DNA of 64,000 nucleotides from Candidatus Gastranaerophilales bacterium (GCA_944326605.1 CALVEM010000003.1:62001-126000), one strand, 5' to 3'; positions 42,031-50,882 are shown, counted from the first letter of the stretch. The notes: generated from the sequence alone by a model not told the origin. A program made the numbers and translations.

Positions 42031-42978
42031 ATGAAAATAAGTGTAAAAGTGCCGGCGACAACAGCTAATTTAGGACCTGGATTTGATTGTCTGGGTATGG
42101 CTTTGCCTATTTATAATACTATAACAATAGAAGAAACTGTTTTGCCCGGTACAGGTATAGAAATAAACGTAATCAATGACGATGCAACTGCTGACGAATT
42201 AATGCTTGAACATATCCCAATGGATGAAAACAGCATTATTTATAAGGCTGTTGAGCTTTTGTATAATTCGATAGGACAAACTCCGAGTGAATTAAAAATC
42301 ACGGTACAGGGGCAAATTCCGATAGCAAGAGGCTTAGGGAGCAGTGCTGCTGTTATAGTCGGCGGGTTGCTTGCTGCAAATGAACTTTTAGGCCGCCCTG
42401 CAGATGAAGTAGCTTTATTGTCTATTGCATCCGAAGTGGAAGGTCATCCTGATAATGTTACACCGGCAATTGTCGGCGGGCTTGTACTAACTTCTCAGGA
42501 AGATGACGGTAGAATTGTTTATACAAAACTTGATTGGCCTGAGGAGTGGAACATAACTGTTTGTATACCTGATTATGAATTATCGACAGAAATTTCCCGT
42601 TCTGTATTGCCGGAATCAGTTCCGCTGCAAGATGCCATATTCAACGCTAAACGTCTGGGAATGTTTGTTCAAGCAGTAAATACAAAAGATGCGGAATTAA
42701 TGAAACTTGCTCTTCAGGATCGATTGCATCAGCCCTACAGAATGAAACTTGTCCCCGGATTAGATAAAATTATTGAGAATTTAAAACATGAAGAAAATGT
42801 TCTCGGTTGTGTTCTTAGCGGAGCTGGGCCTTCAATTGTTGTAATATCACAAAAAAATAATCTTGATAAAATAAAGGCAATTGTAAAAAACACCTGGGAA
42901 GAAATGAACGTAAAAGTTAATATGCTGACGTTACCTGTAGCTAAAGAAGGTGCAAGCATTATAAATAACGAAAATTAA
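42031..42978 (+). CDS. thrB: Homoserine kinase
   Basis: A 315-residue GHMP kinase phosphorylating homoserine for threonine synthesis. Motifs: KVPATTANLGPGFDCLGMAL at the N-terminus, the ATP-binding GHMP loop PIARGLGSSAAVIVGGLLAA (about residues 95-114), GHPDNVTPAIVGGL, and the C-terminal GCVLSGAGPSIVVI. Length is typical. Single-gene unit between divergent and convergent neighbours; thrA and thrC are not in the window. Confidence 0.96.
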   Translation: MKISVKVPATTANLGPGFDCLGMALPIYNTITIEETVLPGTGIEINVINDDATADELMLEHIPMDENSIIYKAVELLYNSIGQTPSELKITVQGQIPIARGLGSSAAVIVGGLLAANELLGRPADEVALLSIASEVEGHPDNVTPAIVGGLVLTSQEDDGRIVYTKLDWPEEWNITVCIPDYELSTEISRSVLPESVPLQDAIFNAKRLGMFVQAVNTKDAELMKLALQDRLHQPYRMKLVPGLDKIIENLKHEENVLGCVLSGAGPSIVVISQKNNLDKIKAIVKNTWEEMNVKVNMLTLPVAKEGASIINNEN

Positions 42979-42982
42979 GCAT

Positions 42983-43010
42983 TAAAAAAGGCTCTCTTAT
43001 AAGGAGAGCC
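42983..43010 (-). terminator. Terminator of the 43-kb coiled-coil gene
   Basis: Minus-strand stem GGCTCTC / GAGAGCC with a 7-nt loop followed by TTTTTTAAT; on the plus strand the tail is poor, so it mainly serves the minus-strand gene. Confidence 0.75.
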
Positions 43011-43020
43011 TCTGCATTTA

Positions 43021-43512
43021 TTAACCCTGTCCGCCTGTGTAATCCGGAACAATATTTTTTGCGCCGTCCTGTTCTTCTTTCTTCTTGGCTTCGTATTGAC
43101 CTTTTGCTACTTCAAGTCTGGATTCAAGATTGTCTTTTTGAGTTTCAAGCTGTTCCTGAATTGCTTTCAACGGTTCAAGCTGAGCATCTCTCATTATATC
43201 AAACTGCTCAGCCATCATTGATTGCTGCTGCATCATCTGATACTGTAATTGTTGTGTTCCCATTAAGAAATTGTTGTAAGATGTAGAATTAGACTGATCT
43301 ACACCTGACATCATGCCCATTCGCATCTGGTTAAACACATTCATATTGTACATATTATATGAGCGTTCCTGACGCTGCAGGCTTTCTTCCATGTCACCAA
43401 TCTGTTTGGTAACACGGTTATAACGGTTCGTTACGCTTGTCAGCTGCCATTGTAGCTGTCGCATAAGTCGACCGGCCATTAATTTGCCATATGCGCCTGA
43501 TAGGAAACCCAT
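43021..43512 (-). CDS. Coiled-coil Met/Gln-rich protein (motif regulon)
   Basis: A 163-residue protein beginning MGFLSGAYGKLMAGRLMRQL. Three helical stretches: residues about 15-60 (QLTSVTNRYNRVTKQIGDME), a Met/Gln-rich middle (NQMRMGMMSG; LQYQMMQQQSMMAEQ), and a final heptad-rich coil (LEPLKAIQEQLETQKDNLES). No signal peptide. Its short, all-helical plan resembles needle- or filament-type secreted proteins, but no signature decides this. AAAGGAT precedes the ATG, and bipartite motif site 4 lies 40-60 nt upstream. Confidence 0.75.
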   Translation of the reverse strand: MGFLSGAYGKLMAGRLMRQLQWQLTSVTNRYNRVTKQIGDMEESLQRQERSYNMYNMNVFNQMRMGMMSGVDQSNSTSYNNFLMGTQQLQYQMMQQQSMMAEQFDIMRDAQLEPLKAIQEQLETQKDNLESRLEVAKGQYEAKKKEEQDGAKNIVPDYTGGQG

Positions 43513-43542
43513 GTCTTTATCCTTTGTGTTTAGTCCTCGTAA

Positions 43543-43574
43543 ATATATAAAGTATATCTATTAATGATAATTGC
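43543..43574 (-). promoter_or_regulatory. Bipartite promoter motif, site 4
   Basis: Gene orientation: GCAATT (43574-43569), 13 nt, ATACTTTATATAT (from 43555). The block TTGTAAAGAAATGTAA (43607-43592) lies upstream, as at site 1. Confidence 0.65.
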
Positions 43575-43636
43575 CTATATAGGGTATTTTTTTACATTTC
43601 TTTACAAAAAATTTACAATTGTAAACTTATTATTAA

Positions 43637-43665
43637 TTGCAAGATTATTTAATTTTTGATAAAAT
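43637..43665 (+). promoter_or_regulatory. Promoter of the AI-2E transporter gene
   Basis: TTGCAA at 43637-43642, 17-nt spacer, extended -10 TG-A-TAAAAT at 43657-43665; AAAAAGGAG follows before the ATG. Confidence 0.55.
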
Positions 43666-43684
43666 TTTTTAAAAAGGAGTAATA

Positions 43685-44728
43685 ATGCTTTATAAACGTT
43701 TTTTTACAGGAAAGAATATAATTTTTGCAGCTCTGGTAGTAATTCTTTTGTTAATACTACCAAAAATTATAGGGGTTTTAATGTTGTTTTTCGGAGCTTA
43801 TGTTATAGCCTGTGCACTTAACCCTTATGTTACAAGATTAATGAAAAAAATGAACAGAACAACTGCCTCATCAGTTGTTTTAATGGGAAGTATTCTTGCT
43901 ATAATTGCACTTTTTATTCCTATATTTTTTGTTGCTTATAAGGAAATAAAAACTTTTTTGATAACTTTACCTGAAAAAATAACAGATGTTACAAATTTTC
44001 TCTTAAATACAGAATTTATGGGGCATAAAATTCCTGAAATGTTCGATCCGGGAAGTATTTTAGGTAGTTCATCATCTTTTGCTCAAGGACTTGTTAATCA
44101 ATCCTGGAGTTTCACAGTTGCAATATTTCAGCTTGTAATGGTATCTGTTGCTTTAACTATGATTGTTTATTACATCCTTGCAGACAAGGCTTACTTGAAA
44201 AAGAAATTTCTAGAATTTTTCCCGCCTGATTTAAAAGATAAAGCGAATGAAATTTTAAGCAATATAAGCAATAAAGTCGGCGGATATGTCAGAGCACAAA
44301 TTTTGTCTATGGCTGCTGTCGGAATAATGATGGCCGTTGTTCTCGTTATACTCGGTGTTGAATATTCAACGCTTTTAGGGCTTATATCCGGTATACTTGA
44401 TATTATACCTATTCTCGGGCCTACAATTGCGCTCGGGATTATAATACTTGTTGCTTACCCTGCAGGAATAATAAAAATCATTTTGATTGTAGCGGGATTT
44501 CTGCTTGTTCAGCAAATTTCGAATTATGTAGTCAGACCTGTTTTATTTGGCAAATTAATGGAATTGCATCCGTTGATGATATTTCTTGCTTTATTTTTAG
44601 CAGAACAATTTTTAGGCTTCTGGGGAGTAATACTGTCTCCTGCAATTGCTGCAACAGTGTGTGTGCTTATAGATGAAATCTACATAATCCCTATGAATTT
44701 AAAGGCAAAAGATTCTGATGAGCAGTAA
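43685..44728 (+). CDS. AI-2E family transporter (PerM-like)
   Basis: A 347-residue membrane protein with about seven transmembrane helices, of the AI-2E/PerM/TqsA superfamily. Typical pieces: two N-terminal helices, GAYVIACALNPYVTRLMKKM, the long central hydrophilic part, KVGGYVRAQILSMAAVG, LGLISGILDIIPILGPTIA (the family's conserved I-P-x-x-G-P), and VVRPVLFGKLMELHPLMIFLAL. It may export signals or act as a cation antiporter; the substrate cannot be read from sequence. It overlaps the following radical SAM gene by 11 bases. Confidence 0.9.
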   Translation: MLYKRFFTGKNIIFAALVVILLLILPKIIGVLMLFFGAYVIACALNPYVTRLMKKMNRTTASSVVLMGSILAIIALFIPIFFVAYKEIKTFLITLPEKITDVTNFLLNTEFMGHKIPEMFDPGSILGSSSSFAQGLVNQSWSFTVAIFQLVMVSVALTMIVYYILADKAYLKKKFLEFFPPDLKDKANEILSNISNKVGGYVRAQILSMAAVGIMMAVVLVILGVEYSTLLGLISGILDIIPILGPTIALGIIILVAYPAGIIKIILIVAGFLLVQQISNYVVRPVLFGKLMELHPLMIFLALFLAEQFLGFWGVILSPAIAATVCVLIDEIYIIPMNLKAKDSDEQ

Positions 44729-46250
44729 AGAAATCTTTTTATACGAAAGAAAACAAAATAAAAATGATGATTTTACAATATGGATGGCTTTTCCGGGAGT
44801 TTATTCCTTTTCAATGTCATCACTCGGGTATCTATGGATGTTTAAGACACTGGATATGCTTGAAGGCGTAAACATTGAGAGAATTTGCTCTGACACAGAG
44901 AAAACAGCTTTCAGTATAAAAGATGTAAACTTATTCGGATTTTCTTTTTCATTTGACATGGATTTTTTAACAATTTTTTCAATGCTCGAAAAATACAATA
45001 TCCCTCTAAAGTCAAAAGACAGAACAAAAGAGCCTCTTATATTCGCCGGCGGACCTGTAGTTACGGCAAATCCGGAACCATATAAAGAATTTTTTGATTT
45101 TTTTATAATCGGAGACGGAGAAGATGTAAATCTTACTGCTGTTGATATTTGCAGGAAATACCCGGATAAAGAGGAAGCGTTACAAGCGTTGTCCGAGGTT
45201 GAAGGGATTTACGTTCCTAAATACTCAAATAAAGTAAAAAAATTGACCAAAAAGCTTTCAGAATGTATTTACACCCCTATTTTAAGTGAAGATGCATTTT
45301 TTAAAAATACATTTATTCTTGAAATGTCAAGAGGATGTGCAAATCGCTGCGGCTTTTGTATTGCTTCATATTTGAATCTTCCGCTGAGGTTTGTTTCTTA
45401 CGATGACTTAATTAAAACTATTGATTTTGGATTGTCTTATACTGATAAAATAGCTTTGCTGGGAGCGCAAATAAGTGCACATCCGCATTTTCATGATATA
45501 TGCGCCTATATTTACAACAAAATTAAATCAGGACAAAAAATTGAAATGAGTGTTTCATCACTGAGGGTTGACGCTATTACTCCTGATGTCGTCAAAACAC
45601 TTGCTGCTACAGGGCAGAAAAATGTAACACTTGCAATAGAAGCAGGGAGCGAAAGACTTCGCAAAGTTATTAATAAAAATTTGAGTGAAGAACAAATTTT
45701 TAATGCCGTAAAAATCGCAAAAGAAAACGGATTAAAAGGCTTTAAATTTTATGGAATGCTCGGTTTGCCAACAGAGACACAAGAAGATTTAAATGCTATG
45801 ATTGAACTTGGTAAAAAAGTAAAAAAAGAAAATAAAGGTTTTGATATTTCTTTTGGGGTTTCAAGCTTTGTTCCTAAGCCTAACACTCCGTTTCAATGGG
45901 TAGGGAGAGAGAATACAAAAATACTTGAAGATAAAGCAAATTTCCTAAAAAAAGAGCTACACAAAATAGGGATATCATCTAATATTTCGAGTATTAAATG
46001 GGATTACTGGCAGGCTGTTTTGTCCCGCGGTGATGAAACTTTAAATGATTTCGTTCTTGAAGTCTACAAAATGGGCGGCAAACTTGGTGCATTTAAATCT
46101 GCTGCAAAAAAACTAAATATTGATACAGACTTTTTTGCTATTAAAAACTACTCTTTTGACCAGAAATTACCGTGGGATTTTATAGAAATAACTCCAGGAA
46201 AAGATTTTCTAATCAAAGAATATAATCGTTTACTGGAAAATTTTACATAG
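44718..46250 (+). CDS. Radical SAM protein (TIGR03960-like)
   Basis: A 510-residue radical SAM enzyme. The N-terminal 200 residues are a fold resembling the B12-binding region of related proteins (FPGVYSFSMSSLGYLW; IFAGGPVVTANPEPYKEFFD; IIGDGED). The [4Fe-4S] motif is in SRGCANRCGFCIAS (C-x3-C-x2-C, about residue 213), followed by EAGSERLRKVINKNL and FYGMLGLPTETQEDL. The 'Y-F' start, GGP/IGDGED and the C-terminal part match the group paired with a DUF2344 protein in many bacteria, thought to act on tRNA or a cofactor. DUF2344 is not adjacent here. Substrate unknown. Confidence 0.83.
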   Translation: MSSKEIFLYERKQNKNDDFTIWMAFPGVYSFSMSSLGYLWMFKTLDMLEGVNIERICSDTEKTAFSIKDVNLFGFSFSFDMDFLTIFSMLEKYNIPLKSKDRTKEPLIFAGGPVVTANPEPYKEFFDFFIIGDGEDVNLTAVDICRKYPDKEEALQALSEVEGIYVPKYSNKVKKLTKKLSECIYTPILSEDAFFKNTFILEMSRGCANRCGFCIASYLNLPLRFVSYDDLIKTIDFGLSYTDKIALLGAQISAHPHFHDICAYIYNKIKSGQKIEMSVSSLRVDAITPDVVKTLAATGQKNVTLAIEAGSERLRKVINKNLSEEQIFNAVKIAKENGLKGFKFYGMLGLPTETQEDLNAMIELGKKVKKENKGFDISFGVSSFVPKPNTPFQWVGRENTKILEDKANFLKKELHKIGISSNISSIKWDYWQAVLSRGDETLNDFVLEVYKMGGKLGAFKSAAKKLNIDTDFFAIKNYSFDQKLPWDFIEITPGKDFLIKEYNRLLENFT

Positions 46251-46866
46251 GCGTATAATCACAGTATACAAGGCTTGCCCACTTTTCATAATAACTTATC
46301 TGTGTAGCACTGCCTGATTTCACATAAATTCTGCTGAGCGATGTATGCGGGATATCAAGCGCAAGACAAATAGCAGCTTTAATTATGTCTTTATGAGTAA
46401 CTATAATTATTCTATTCCCGATGTTTTCTTCAATTACTTGATTTAGTGTTACTTCAACTCTGTTAATAAAATCAGTTATACTTTCAGCATCAGCAGGGGT
46501 TGCAACGTCCGGACAATTAATTAATTTTTCAAGGTCGTCAGGACATTTTTCATACAATTGTTCAAAAGTCATTCCGTTAAATCCGCCGCATTTTCTAGGG
46601 TGCAAATCTTCTATAACCTCAAAATCCTGTTTATAAATTTTTGCGACCATTTCAGCACTTTGGCGCGAACGTACTGCCGGAGATGAATAAATTTTACTGT
46701 TTTTTATCCCGCGTTGTTTTATAAATTCACATATTTTTTCTATCTCTTCTTGTCCGGCGTCGCTTAATGGAGGATAATTTTCTGAATCTGTTAGTCTGTC
46801 ATCCTCACTATATATTGTTGCACCGTTACATATAAAAGTCACTTTACATTTTCTGTTAAAATACAT
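46243..46866 (-). CDS. Histidine-phosphatase-fold protein lacking the catalytic His
   Basis: A 207-residue protein of the phosphoglycerate-mutase/histidine phosphatase superfamily. The fold is recognisable: LSDAGQEEIEKI, IYSSPAVRSRQSAEMVAKI (second Arg box), LHPRKCGGFNGMTFEQL, and IIVTHKDIIKAAICLAL with the second His. The start, however, reads VTFICNGATIYSE where active members have R-H-G-E/Q-T: both the Arg and the phosphate-accepting His are replaced (C-N-G). It is therefore probably catalytically dead and perhaps binds a phosphorylated ligand. Convergent 8-base overlap with the radical SAM gene. Confidence 0.82.
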   Translation of the reverse strand: MYFNRKCKVTFICNGATIYSEDDRLTDSENYPPLSDAGQEEIEKICEFIKQRGIKNSKIYSSPAVRSRQSAEMVAKIYKQDFEVIEDLHPRKCGGFNGMTFEQLYEKCPDDLEKLINCPDVATPADAESITDFINRVEVTLNQVIEENIGNRIIIVTHKDIIKAAICLALDIPHTSLSRIYVKSGSATQISYYEKWASLVYCDYTPM

Positions 46867-46934
46867 AATAAATTACCTCATTTTTTATATTATAACACTA
46901 TTTTGTAGTATAATCAAGAAAAAAGGAGTAAATC

Positions 46935-47429
46935 ATGAGAGGAAAAGCTTTTAAATTCGGAGACAACATATCAACTGACCATATTGCACCGGGCAGATTA
47001 TTCCACCTGCGTTCAAATCTGCCTGAATTTGCAAAACATGTTTTGGAAGATGCTGACCCAAACTTTGCAAGTTCAATGAAAAAAGGAGATTTTGTTGTTG
47101 CAGGATCAAATTTCGGTCTGGGATCTTCAAGAGAACATGCTCCTCAGATTATTAAAATAGCAGGCGTAGGTGCTGTTATTGCAAAATCTTTTGCCAGAAT
47201 ATTTTACAGAAATGCAATAAATATAGGTCTTCTTGCAATTGAAGCGGATACAGATGCCATTGATGCAGGAGATGAACTTGAACTGGACGTTGAAAAAGGT
47301 ATATTAACGGATATGACAAACGGAGCAATTATACCGATTGAACCTTTGCCGCCGGTTATGATTAAACTTCTTAATGATGGCGGTCTGGTAGAGCATATTA
47401 AGAAAAATGGCGATTTCAAACTAACATAG
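46935..47429 (+). CDS. LeuD-like dehydratase small subunit (isopropylmalate/aconitase type)
   Basis: A 164-residue swivel-domain subunit. The sequence FGDNISTDHIAPGRLFHL at the N-terminus and VVAGSNFGLGSSREHAPQII (the substrate-binding S-R-E-H-A loop) are diagnostic of the aconitase superfamily. The D-H-I-x-P form of the first motif is closer to aconitase/homoaconitase-type members than to classic LeuD (D-x-I-I/I-P). The catalytic Fe-S large subunit is not in the window. With the NAD-type dehydrogenase at 946 it could serve citrate, homocitrate or isopropylmalate isomerisation. Confidence 0.85.
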   Translation: MRGKAFKFGDNISTDHIAPGRLFHLRSNLPEFAKHVLEDADPNFASSMKKGDFVVAGSNFGLGSSREHAPQIIKIAGVGAVIAKSFARIFYRNAINIGLLAIEADTDAIDAGDELELDVEKGILTDMTNGAIIPIEPLPPVMIKLLNDGGLVEHIKKNGDFKLT

Positions 47430-47430
47430 A

Positions 47431-48123
47431 TTACCATTCTTTTAAATTACTTAATGCCTGGACTGTTGCAGCATAATTTCTGCTTTTTAAAATAACATAC
47501 TTGTTATTATAAGGATTAATTATACATGATGTTTTCCCGCATTGTTTAAAGAATTCCGCCATATTTGAATAATCAGATGCGGCTTTACGCTGTTTGTTAC
47601 ATTCTTCCAGACTGTCGCAAATTTTGCTCGGACCGATCATACCGGCTTTTATATTTTTAAAACTTGAGGCTGAATAAGCTACAACTTTATAATAAGGCTT
47701 CATTTCTTTTGTATTTAAATAATATTCAATTCGCTCGTGGAAATCGGGAGACAGGCTTCTGTTATTGCCTGACGGATCATAGACATAAAATATAACTTTT
47801 TTATCGGCGTTAAAAACATCCAGCCATGTATTTGATTCGTAAGCTCCGTCAATAACAGTTTGAGGAATAGTGCGGAGTCTGTAGTTTTCATAGGAAGATG
47901 ATTTTTTTGATGTTGAATTACCCGTGCTCAAAATGTTTGAGCGAACTTCTTTTGAGGGAGCTTTTTTAGAAAGATTATATACAATTTTTTGATATGTATC
48001 AACAAAATCTTCAGATGTAAAACCTTTTAAAAATCCTGTATAATAGCCTATACCCAGCAAAACAACTACACAAACAATAAAACTGCCTGCTTCCTTTAAC
48101 TTATTTATTATATTCTTGTTCAT
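47431..48123 (-). CDS. Membrane-anchored hypothetical protein
   Basis: A 230-residue protein with one N-terminal transmembrane segment (about residues 13-32, SFIVCVVVLLGIGYYTGFL) and a Ser/Lys-rich linker (to about 78). The C-terminal domain (TWLDVFNADKKVIFYVYDPSGN, later FFKQCGKTSCIINPYNNKYV) has four Cys; its beta-alpha pattern could be thioredoxin-like, but there is no C-x-x-C at the usual place. Probably periplasmic-facing. Function unknown. Confidence 0.65.
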   Translation of the reverse strand: MNKNIINKLKEAGSFIVCVVVLLGIGYYTGFLKGFTSEDFVDTYQKIVYNLSKKAPSKEVRSNILSTGNSTSKKSSSYENYRLRTIPQTVIDGAYESNTWLDVFNADKKVIFYVYDPSGNNRSLSPDFHERIEYYLNTKEMKPYYKVVAYSASSFKNIKAGMIGPSKICDSLEECNKQRKAASDYSNMAEFFKQCGKTSCIINPYNNKYVILKSRNYAATVQALSNLKEW

Positions 48124-48184
48124 TTATAAAACGCCTCTCTTTAAATGTGATTATATAGCATTATTAAGTTATTTGCAATATTTG

Positions 48185-48213
48185 TTGACAAAGAGTTCGG
48201 GCTGTAGTTAAAT
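48185..48213 (+). promoter_or_regulatory. rpsL operon promoter
   Basis: TTGACA at 48185-48190, 17-nt spacer, TTAAAT at 48208-48213. Start near 48220, leaving a leader of about 160 nt. Confidence 0.65.
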
Positions 48214-48263
48214 AAAAATACGCACTTGCCGAATTTTATGTTAAAAATTTGTGATATTGTGCG

Positions 48264-48351
48264 GGTAAAGCAGGAACGTAGGGATGATTAATCGTCCGGC
48301 AGTTCCGGTTAAAATCAGAATGCGTAAGGGTTTTAGATTTTAATCTTTACC
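48264..48351 (+). promoter_or_regulatory. Structured rpsL leader (multi-branch)
   Basis: GGTAAAG (48264-48270) pairs with CTTTACC (48345-48351) and encloses GGAAC/GTTCC (48273-48277/48302-48306), GGATGAT/ATCGTCC within it, and AAAATC/GATTTT (48311-48316/about 48335-48341). A closed multi-branch element like this before rpsL suggests autoregulation by a ribosomal protein. No known Rfam family was recognised. Confidence 0.5.
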
Positions 48352-48379
48352 GGTGTAGAAAAAGAAAAGGAGAAATTAA

Positions 48380-48766
48380 ATGCCTACAATTAACCAGCTT
48401 GTTCGCAGAGAACGTAAAAAGCTAACTGACAAAACAAAATCTCCTGCTTTGATGGATTGTCCACAAAGACGCGGAGTATGTACAAGGGTTTATACAACAA
48501 CCCCTAAAAAACCTAATTCAGCTTTAAGAAAAGTTGCAAGGGTAAGATTAACCAACGGATTTGAAGTTACTTCATATATTCCGGGTATCGGTCACAACCT
48601 TCAGGAACACAGTGTTGTTTTAATCAGAGGCGGAAGGGTTAAAGATCTTCCTGGTGTTCGTTACCACATCGTAAGAGGTACACTTGATACTGCAGGTGTT
48701 GCAAATCGTGCACAGAGCAGATCTAAATACGGTGCTAAGAAAAATGCTAAAGGAGGTAAGAAATAA
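48380..48766 (+). CDS. rpsL: 30S ribosomal protein S12
   Basis: A 128-residue protein, [15 protein letters not shown], with [29 protein letters not shown] in the decoding-site loop (wild-type Lys pattern) and [20 protein letters not shown]. First gene of a short str operon; its stop overlaps the rpsG start (TAATG). Confidence 0.98.
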   Translation: MPTINQLVRRERKKLTDKTKSPALMDCPQRRGVCTRVYTTTPKKPNSALRKVARVRLTNGFEVTSYIPGIGHNLQEHSVVLIRGGRVKDLPGVRYHIVRGTLDTAGVANRAQSRSKYGAKKNAKGGKK

Positions 48767-49236
48767 TGTCAAGACGTTCTAAACCAGCTAAAAGAATACC
48801 TTTAGCAGATCCTGTATACAACAGTGTTGATATTTCTAAATTTATCAACAGAATTATGAGACGCGGTAAAAAATCATTAGCAGAAAAAATCTTCTATGCA
48901 ACTTTGACTAAAATAGAAGAAAGAACAGGTGAAAAACCGCTTGATATTTTCCAGAAAGCTATGTCAAATGCAACACCGCTTCTGGAAGTTAAAGCTAGAC
49001 GTATCGGCGGTTCAACTTATCAGGTGCCTATTGAAGTTAAAGCAGACAGAGGTTTTGCTCTTGCTTCTTCATGGCTTATTGAAGCTGCTAAAAAACGCGG
49101 CGGGAAATCTTTCATTGACAAGTTGACAAATGAATTGATTGATGCTTCAAACGGTTCAGGTTCTGCTTGCAAAAAACGTGAAGATACCCACAAAATGGCT
49201 GAAGCTAACAAGGCTTTTGCTCATTACAGATATTAA
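48766..49236 (+). CDS. rpsG: 30S ribosomal protein S7
   Basis: A 156-residue protein: [58 protein letters not shown] and MAEANKAFAHYRY at the C-terminus. It overlaps rpsL by one base and is followed by a strong terminator, so fusA and tuf, the usual next genes, are elsewhere. Confidence 0.98.
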   Translation: MSRRSKPAKRIPLADPVYNSVDISKFINRIMRRGKKSLAEKIFYATLTKIEERTGEKPLDIFQKAMSNATPLLEVKARRIGGSTYQVPIEVKADRGFALASSWLIEAAKKRGGKSFIDKLTNELIDASNGSGSACKKREDTHKMAEANKAFAHYRY

Positions 49237-49261
49237 TTTAAATATCTTTTTGTGAAATGTC

Positions 49262-49297
49262 AAAAAAACGAGGAATTTTATATCCCTCGTTTTTTTA
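49262..49297. terminator. Bidirectional terminator after rpsG
   Basis: AACGAGG / CCTCGTT with an 11-nt loop, flanked by A and T runs; it serves rpsG and the convergent Hcp-like gene. Confidence 0.85.
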
Positions 49298-49298
49298 T

Positions 49299-50879
49299 TT
49301 ATATTATTTTTTTTAAGTCAGTTTCCGGGTCAGAAAGTTGATTAATTTTGTATACTCCGGAAAAAGAATTTAAAACTGACGGATTAACAATGGTTGGCGG
49401 ACAATCAGATAAAAATATATTTTTTGCACCTTCATTTTTCAAATTAATTATATTAGAAAATGAATTTAAATCGCATTTCGTTAGAAAAAAAGCCAGTTTA
49501 TCGGAATTAAGAGGAATTTTTTCAAAAATTTTTTGAAGTACCCCAGAAATAAGCGGATAGTTATTGCACAGATTTGCGTAAAAAACATTTTCTGAGCGGG
49601 GATTATATGAAAAACTAACAGCATAGCAAGAATCCGGCAGCAAAGTAAATAATTTTTGGAAATAATCATTATTCTTCATGTTAAGATTTGAATTTCCGAT
49701 TATAAATAATTTCCGAAAATCTGTCGAAATTACTTTATCAAGAAACGAATTAAATTCAATTTCGCTAAAACCAACGCTTATTGGATTTCTCTGCTGTCCT
49801 TTTGCAAATCCTTTTGCCTGCATAGCAGATTCAATTAACGGTGAAAAATCATTATCTTTTATTTTTACAACACCTTTTGGTGCAATTTCATCTGTTGTAA
49901 ACAACCTTCCTCGGTATAAATATTCAATATTTTGAGCTTCATTTTTTGTTAAGAGTATAGCCCCGGGGAAAGTTGCAAAGTCTAGAATTGTATTCATTGA
50001 ACCTGTTCCGAAATGACCTTTTAAATTTTTAAGATTATTAAAATACGAAAACGCGTGAGAAATTAACAGATTGCCATTTGTATAGACATCAATATCAGTA
50101 TCTTTCACATATTCAAGAAGATTTTTCAAATCGCTGAGATTTGAACCTGATACCAGTATTGCTTTATTTGGCTTTGTCGAAGCAGAAACCTCAACATTTT
50201 CAATATTTCCAAAAGTACGCATCTGTTCTTCTCTTAAAAGTTTCAACAGTCCAGCATCAATCTTTGAAAGAATTTCTGCATACTTTTTGACAGCTTCATA
50301 GTCAATTTTTGAAGAATTAAAAATATTTAATCCTTCAAGCACCTTATCACAGGCGTATTCAGGCTGACAATTATATTCATAAAGCGACATTAAATTACTG
50401 CATACACTTTTTATAACTGCCGTTAAAATTTCTTCACTGTATTTCTTTTCCGTTTTTAACTTTTTATATTTTGCTAAAAACTCTCGGTCACCTTTATTAA
50501 GAATAGATGATAAATTAGTTTCCGAATTCAATCTTAAAAGATTTTTTAAATCATGGCATTTTTCATTATTGCTTTGACAGATTTTTAAATACTCTTTTCT
50601 TACTTTTACAAGATTTTTATAGTGTTTGGAAAAAAGATTTAACACTTGATACTCTGAAAAGTCTTTAACAGCATCAAAAAGTGTAATTTGATAAATTAAT
50701 GAAAAAGTTATCTCATTATTTGCAATTTTAAACTCTTTTAGCTTTAAAAGATAATAAGCTATCTGTCTTAAGAGTATTAGCATAACTTCTTGCATGGATG
50801 ATATTGCAGGAGATATTGAACAAGCTCCTTTTGACACACAGTCATTATATTCAAAGCTGTTTGATGAGTTATAGAACAT
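49299..50879 (-). CDS. Hybrid-cluster-protein homologue without cluster ligands
   Basis: A 526-residue homologue of Hcp (hydroxylamine/NO reductase). The fold can be followed throughout: CVSKGACSISPAISSMQEVM equals the Hcp C-x6-C region; DVYTNGNLLISHAF, FATFPGAILLTKNEA, LYRGRLFTTDEIAPKGVV and GAKNIFLSDCPPTIVNPSVL all align. The ligands, however, are gone: the first two Cys of the N-terminal Fe-S motif (MFYNSSNSF), the G-H-D His (G-S-N, about 245), the H-G-E Glu (N-G-N, about 270), T-N-C (K-N-E, about 304), the G-G-C (G-N-S, about 366) and later Cys and Glu. It is therefore unlikely to carry the hybrid cluster. It follows a glutaredoxin-like gene by 3 nt. Confidence 0.78.
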   Translation of the reverse strand: MFYNSSNSFEYNDCVSKGACSISPAISSMQEVMLILLRQIAYYLLKLKEFKIANNEITFSLIYQITLFDAVKDFSEYQVLNLFSKHYKNLVKVRKEYLKICQSNNEKCHDLKNLLRLNSETNLSSILNKGDREFLAKYKKLKTEKKYSEEILTAVIKSVCSNLMSLYEYNCQPEYACDKVLEGLNIFNSSKIDYEAVKKYAEILSKIDAGLLKLLREEQMRTFGNIENVEVSASTKPNKAILVSGSNLSDLKNLLEYVKDTDIDVYTNGNLLISHAFSYFNNLKNLKGHFGTGSMNTILDFATFPGAILLTKNEAQNIEYLYRGRLFTTDEIAPKGVVKIKDNDFSPLIESAMQAKGFAKGQQRNPISVGFSEIEFNSFLDKVISTDFRKLFIIGNSNLNMKNNDYFQKLFTLLPDSCYAVSFSYNPRSENVFYANLCNNYPLISGVLQKIFEKIPLNSDKLAFFLTKCDLNSFSNIINLKNEGAKNIFLSDCPPTIVNPSVLNSFSGVYKINQLSDPETDLKKII

Positions 50880-50882
50880 ACA

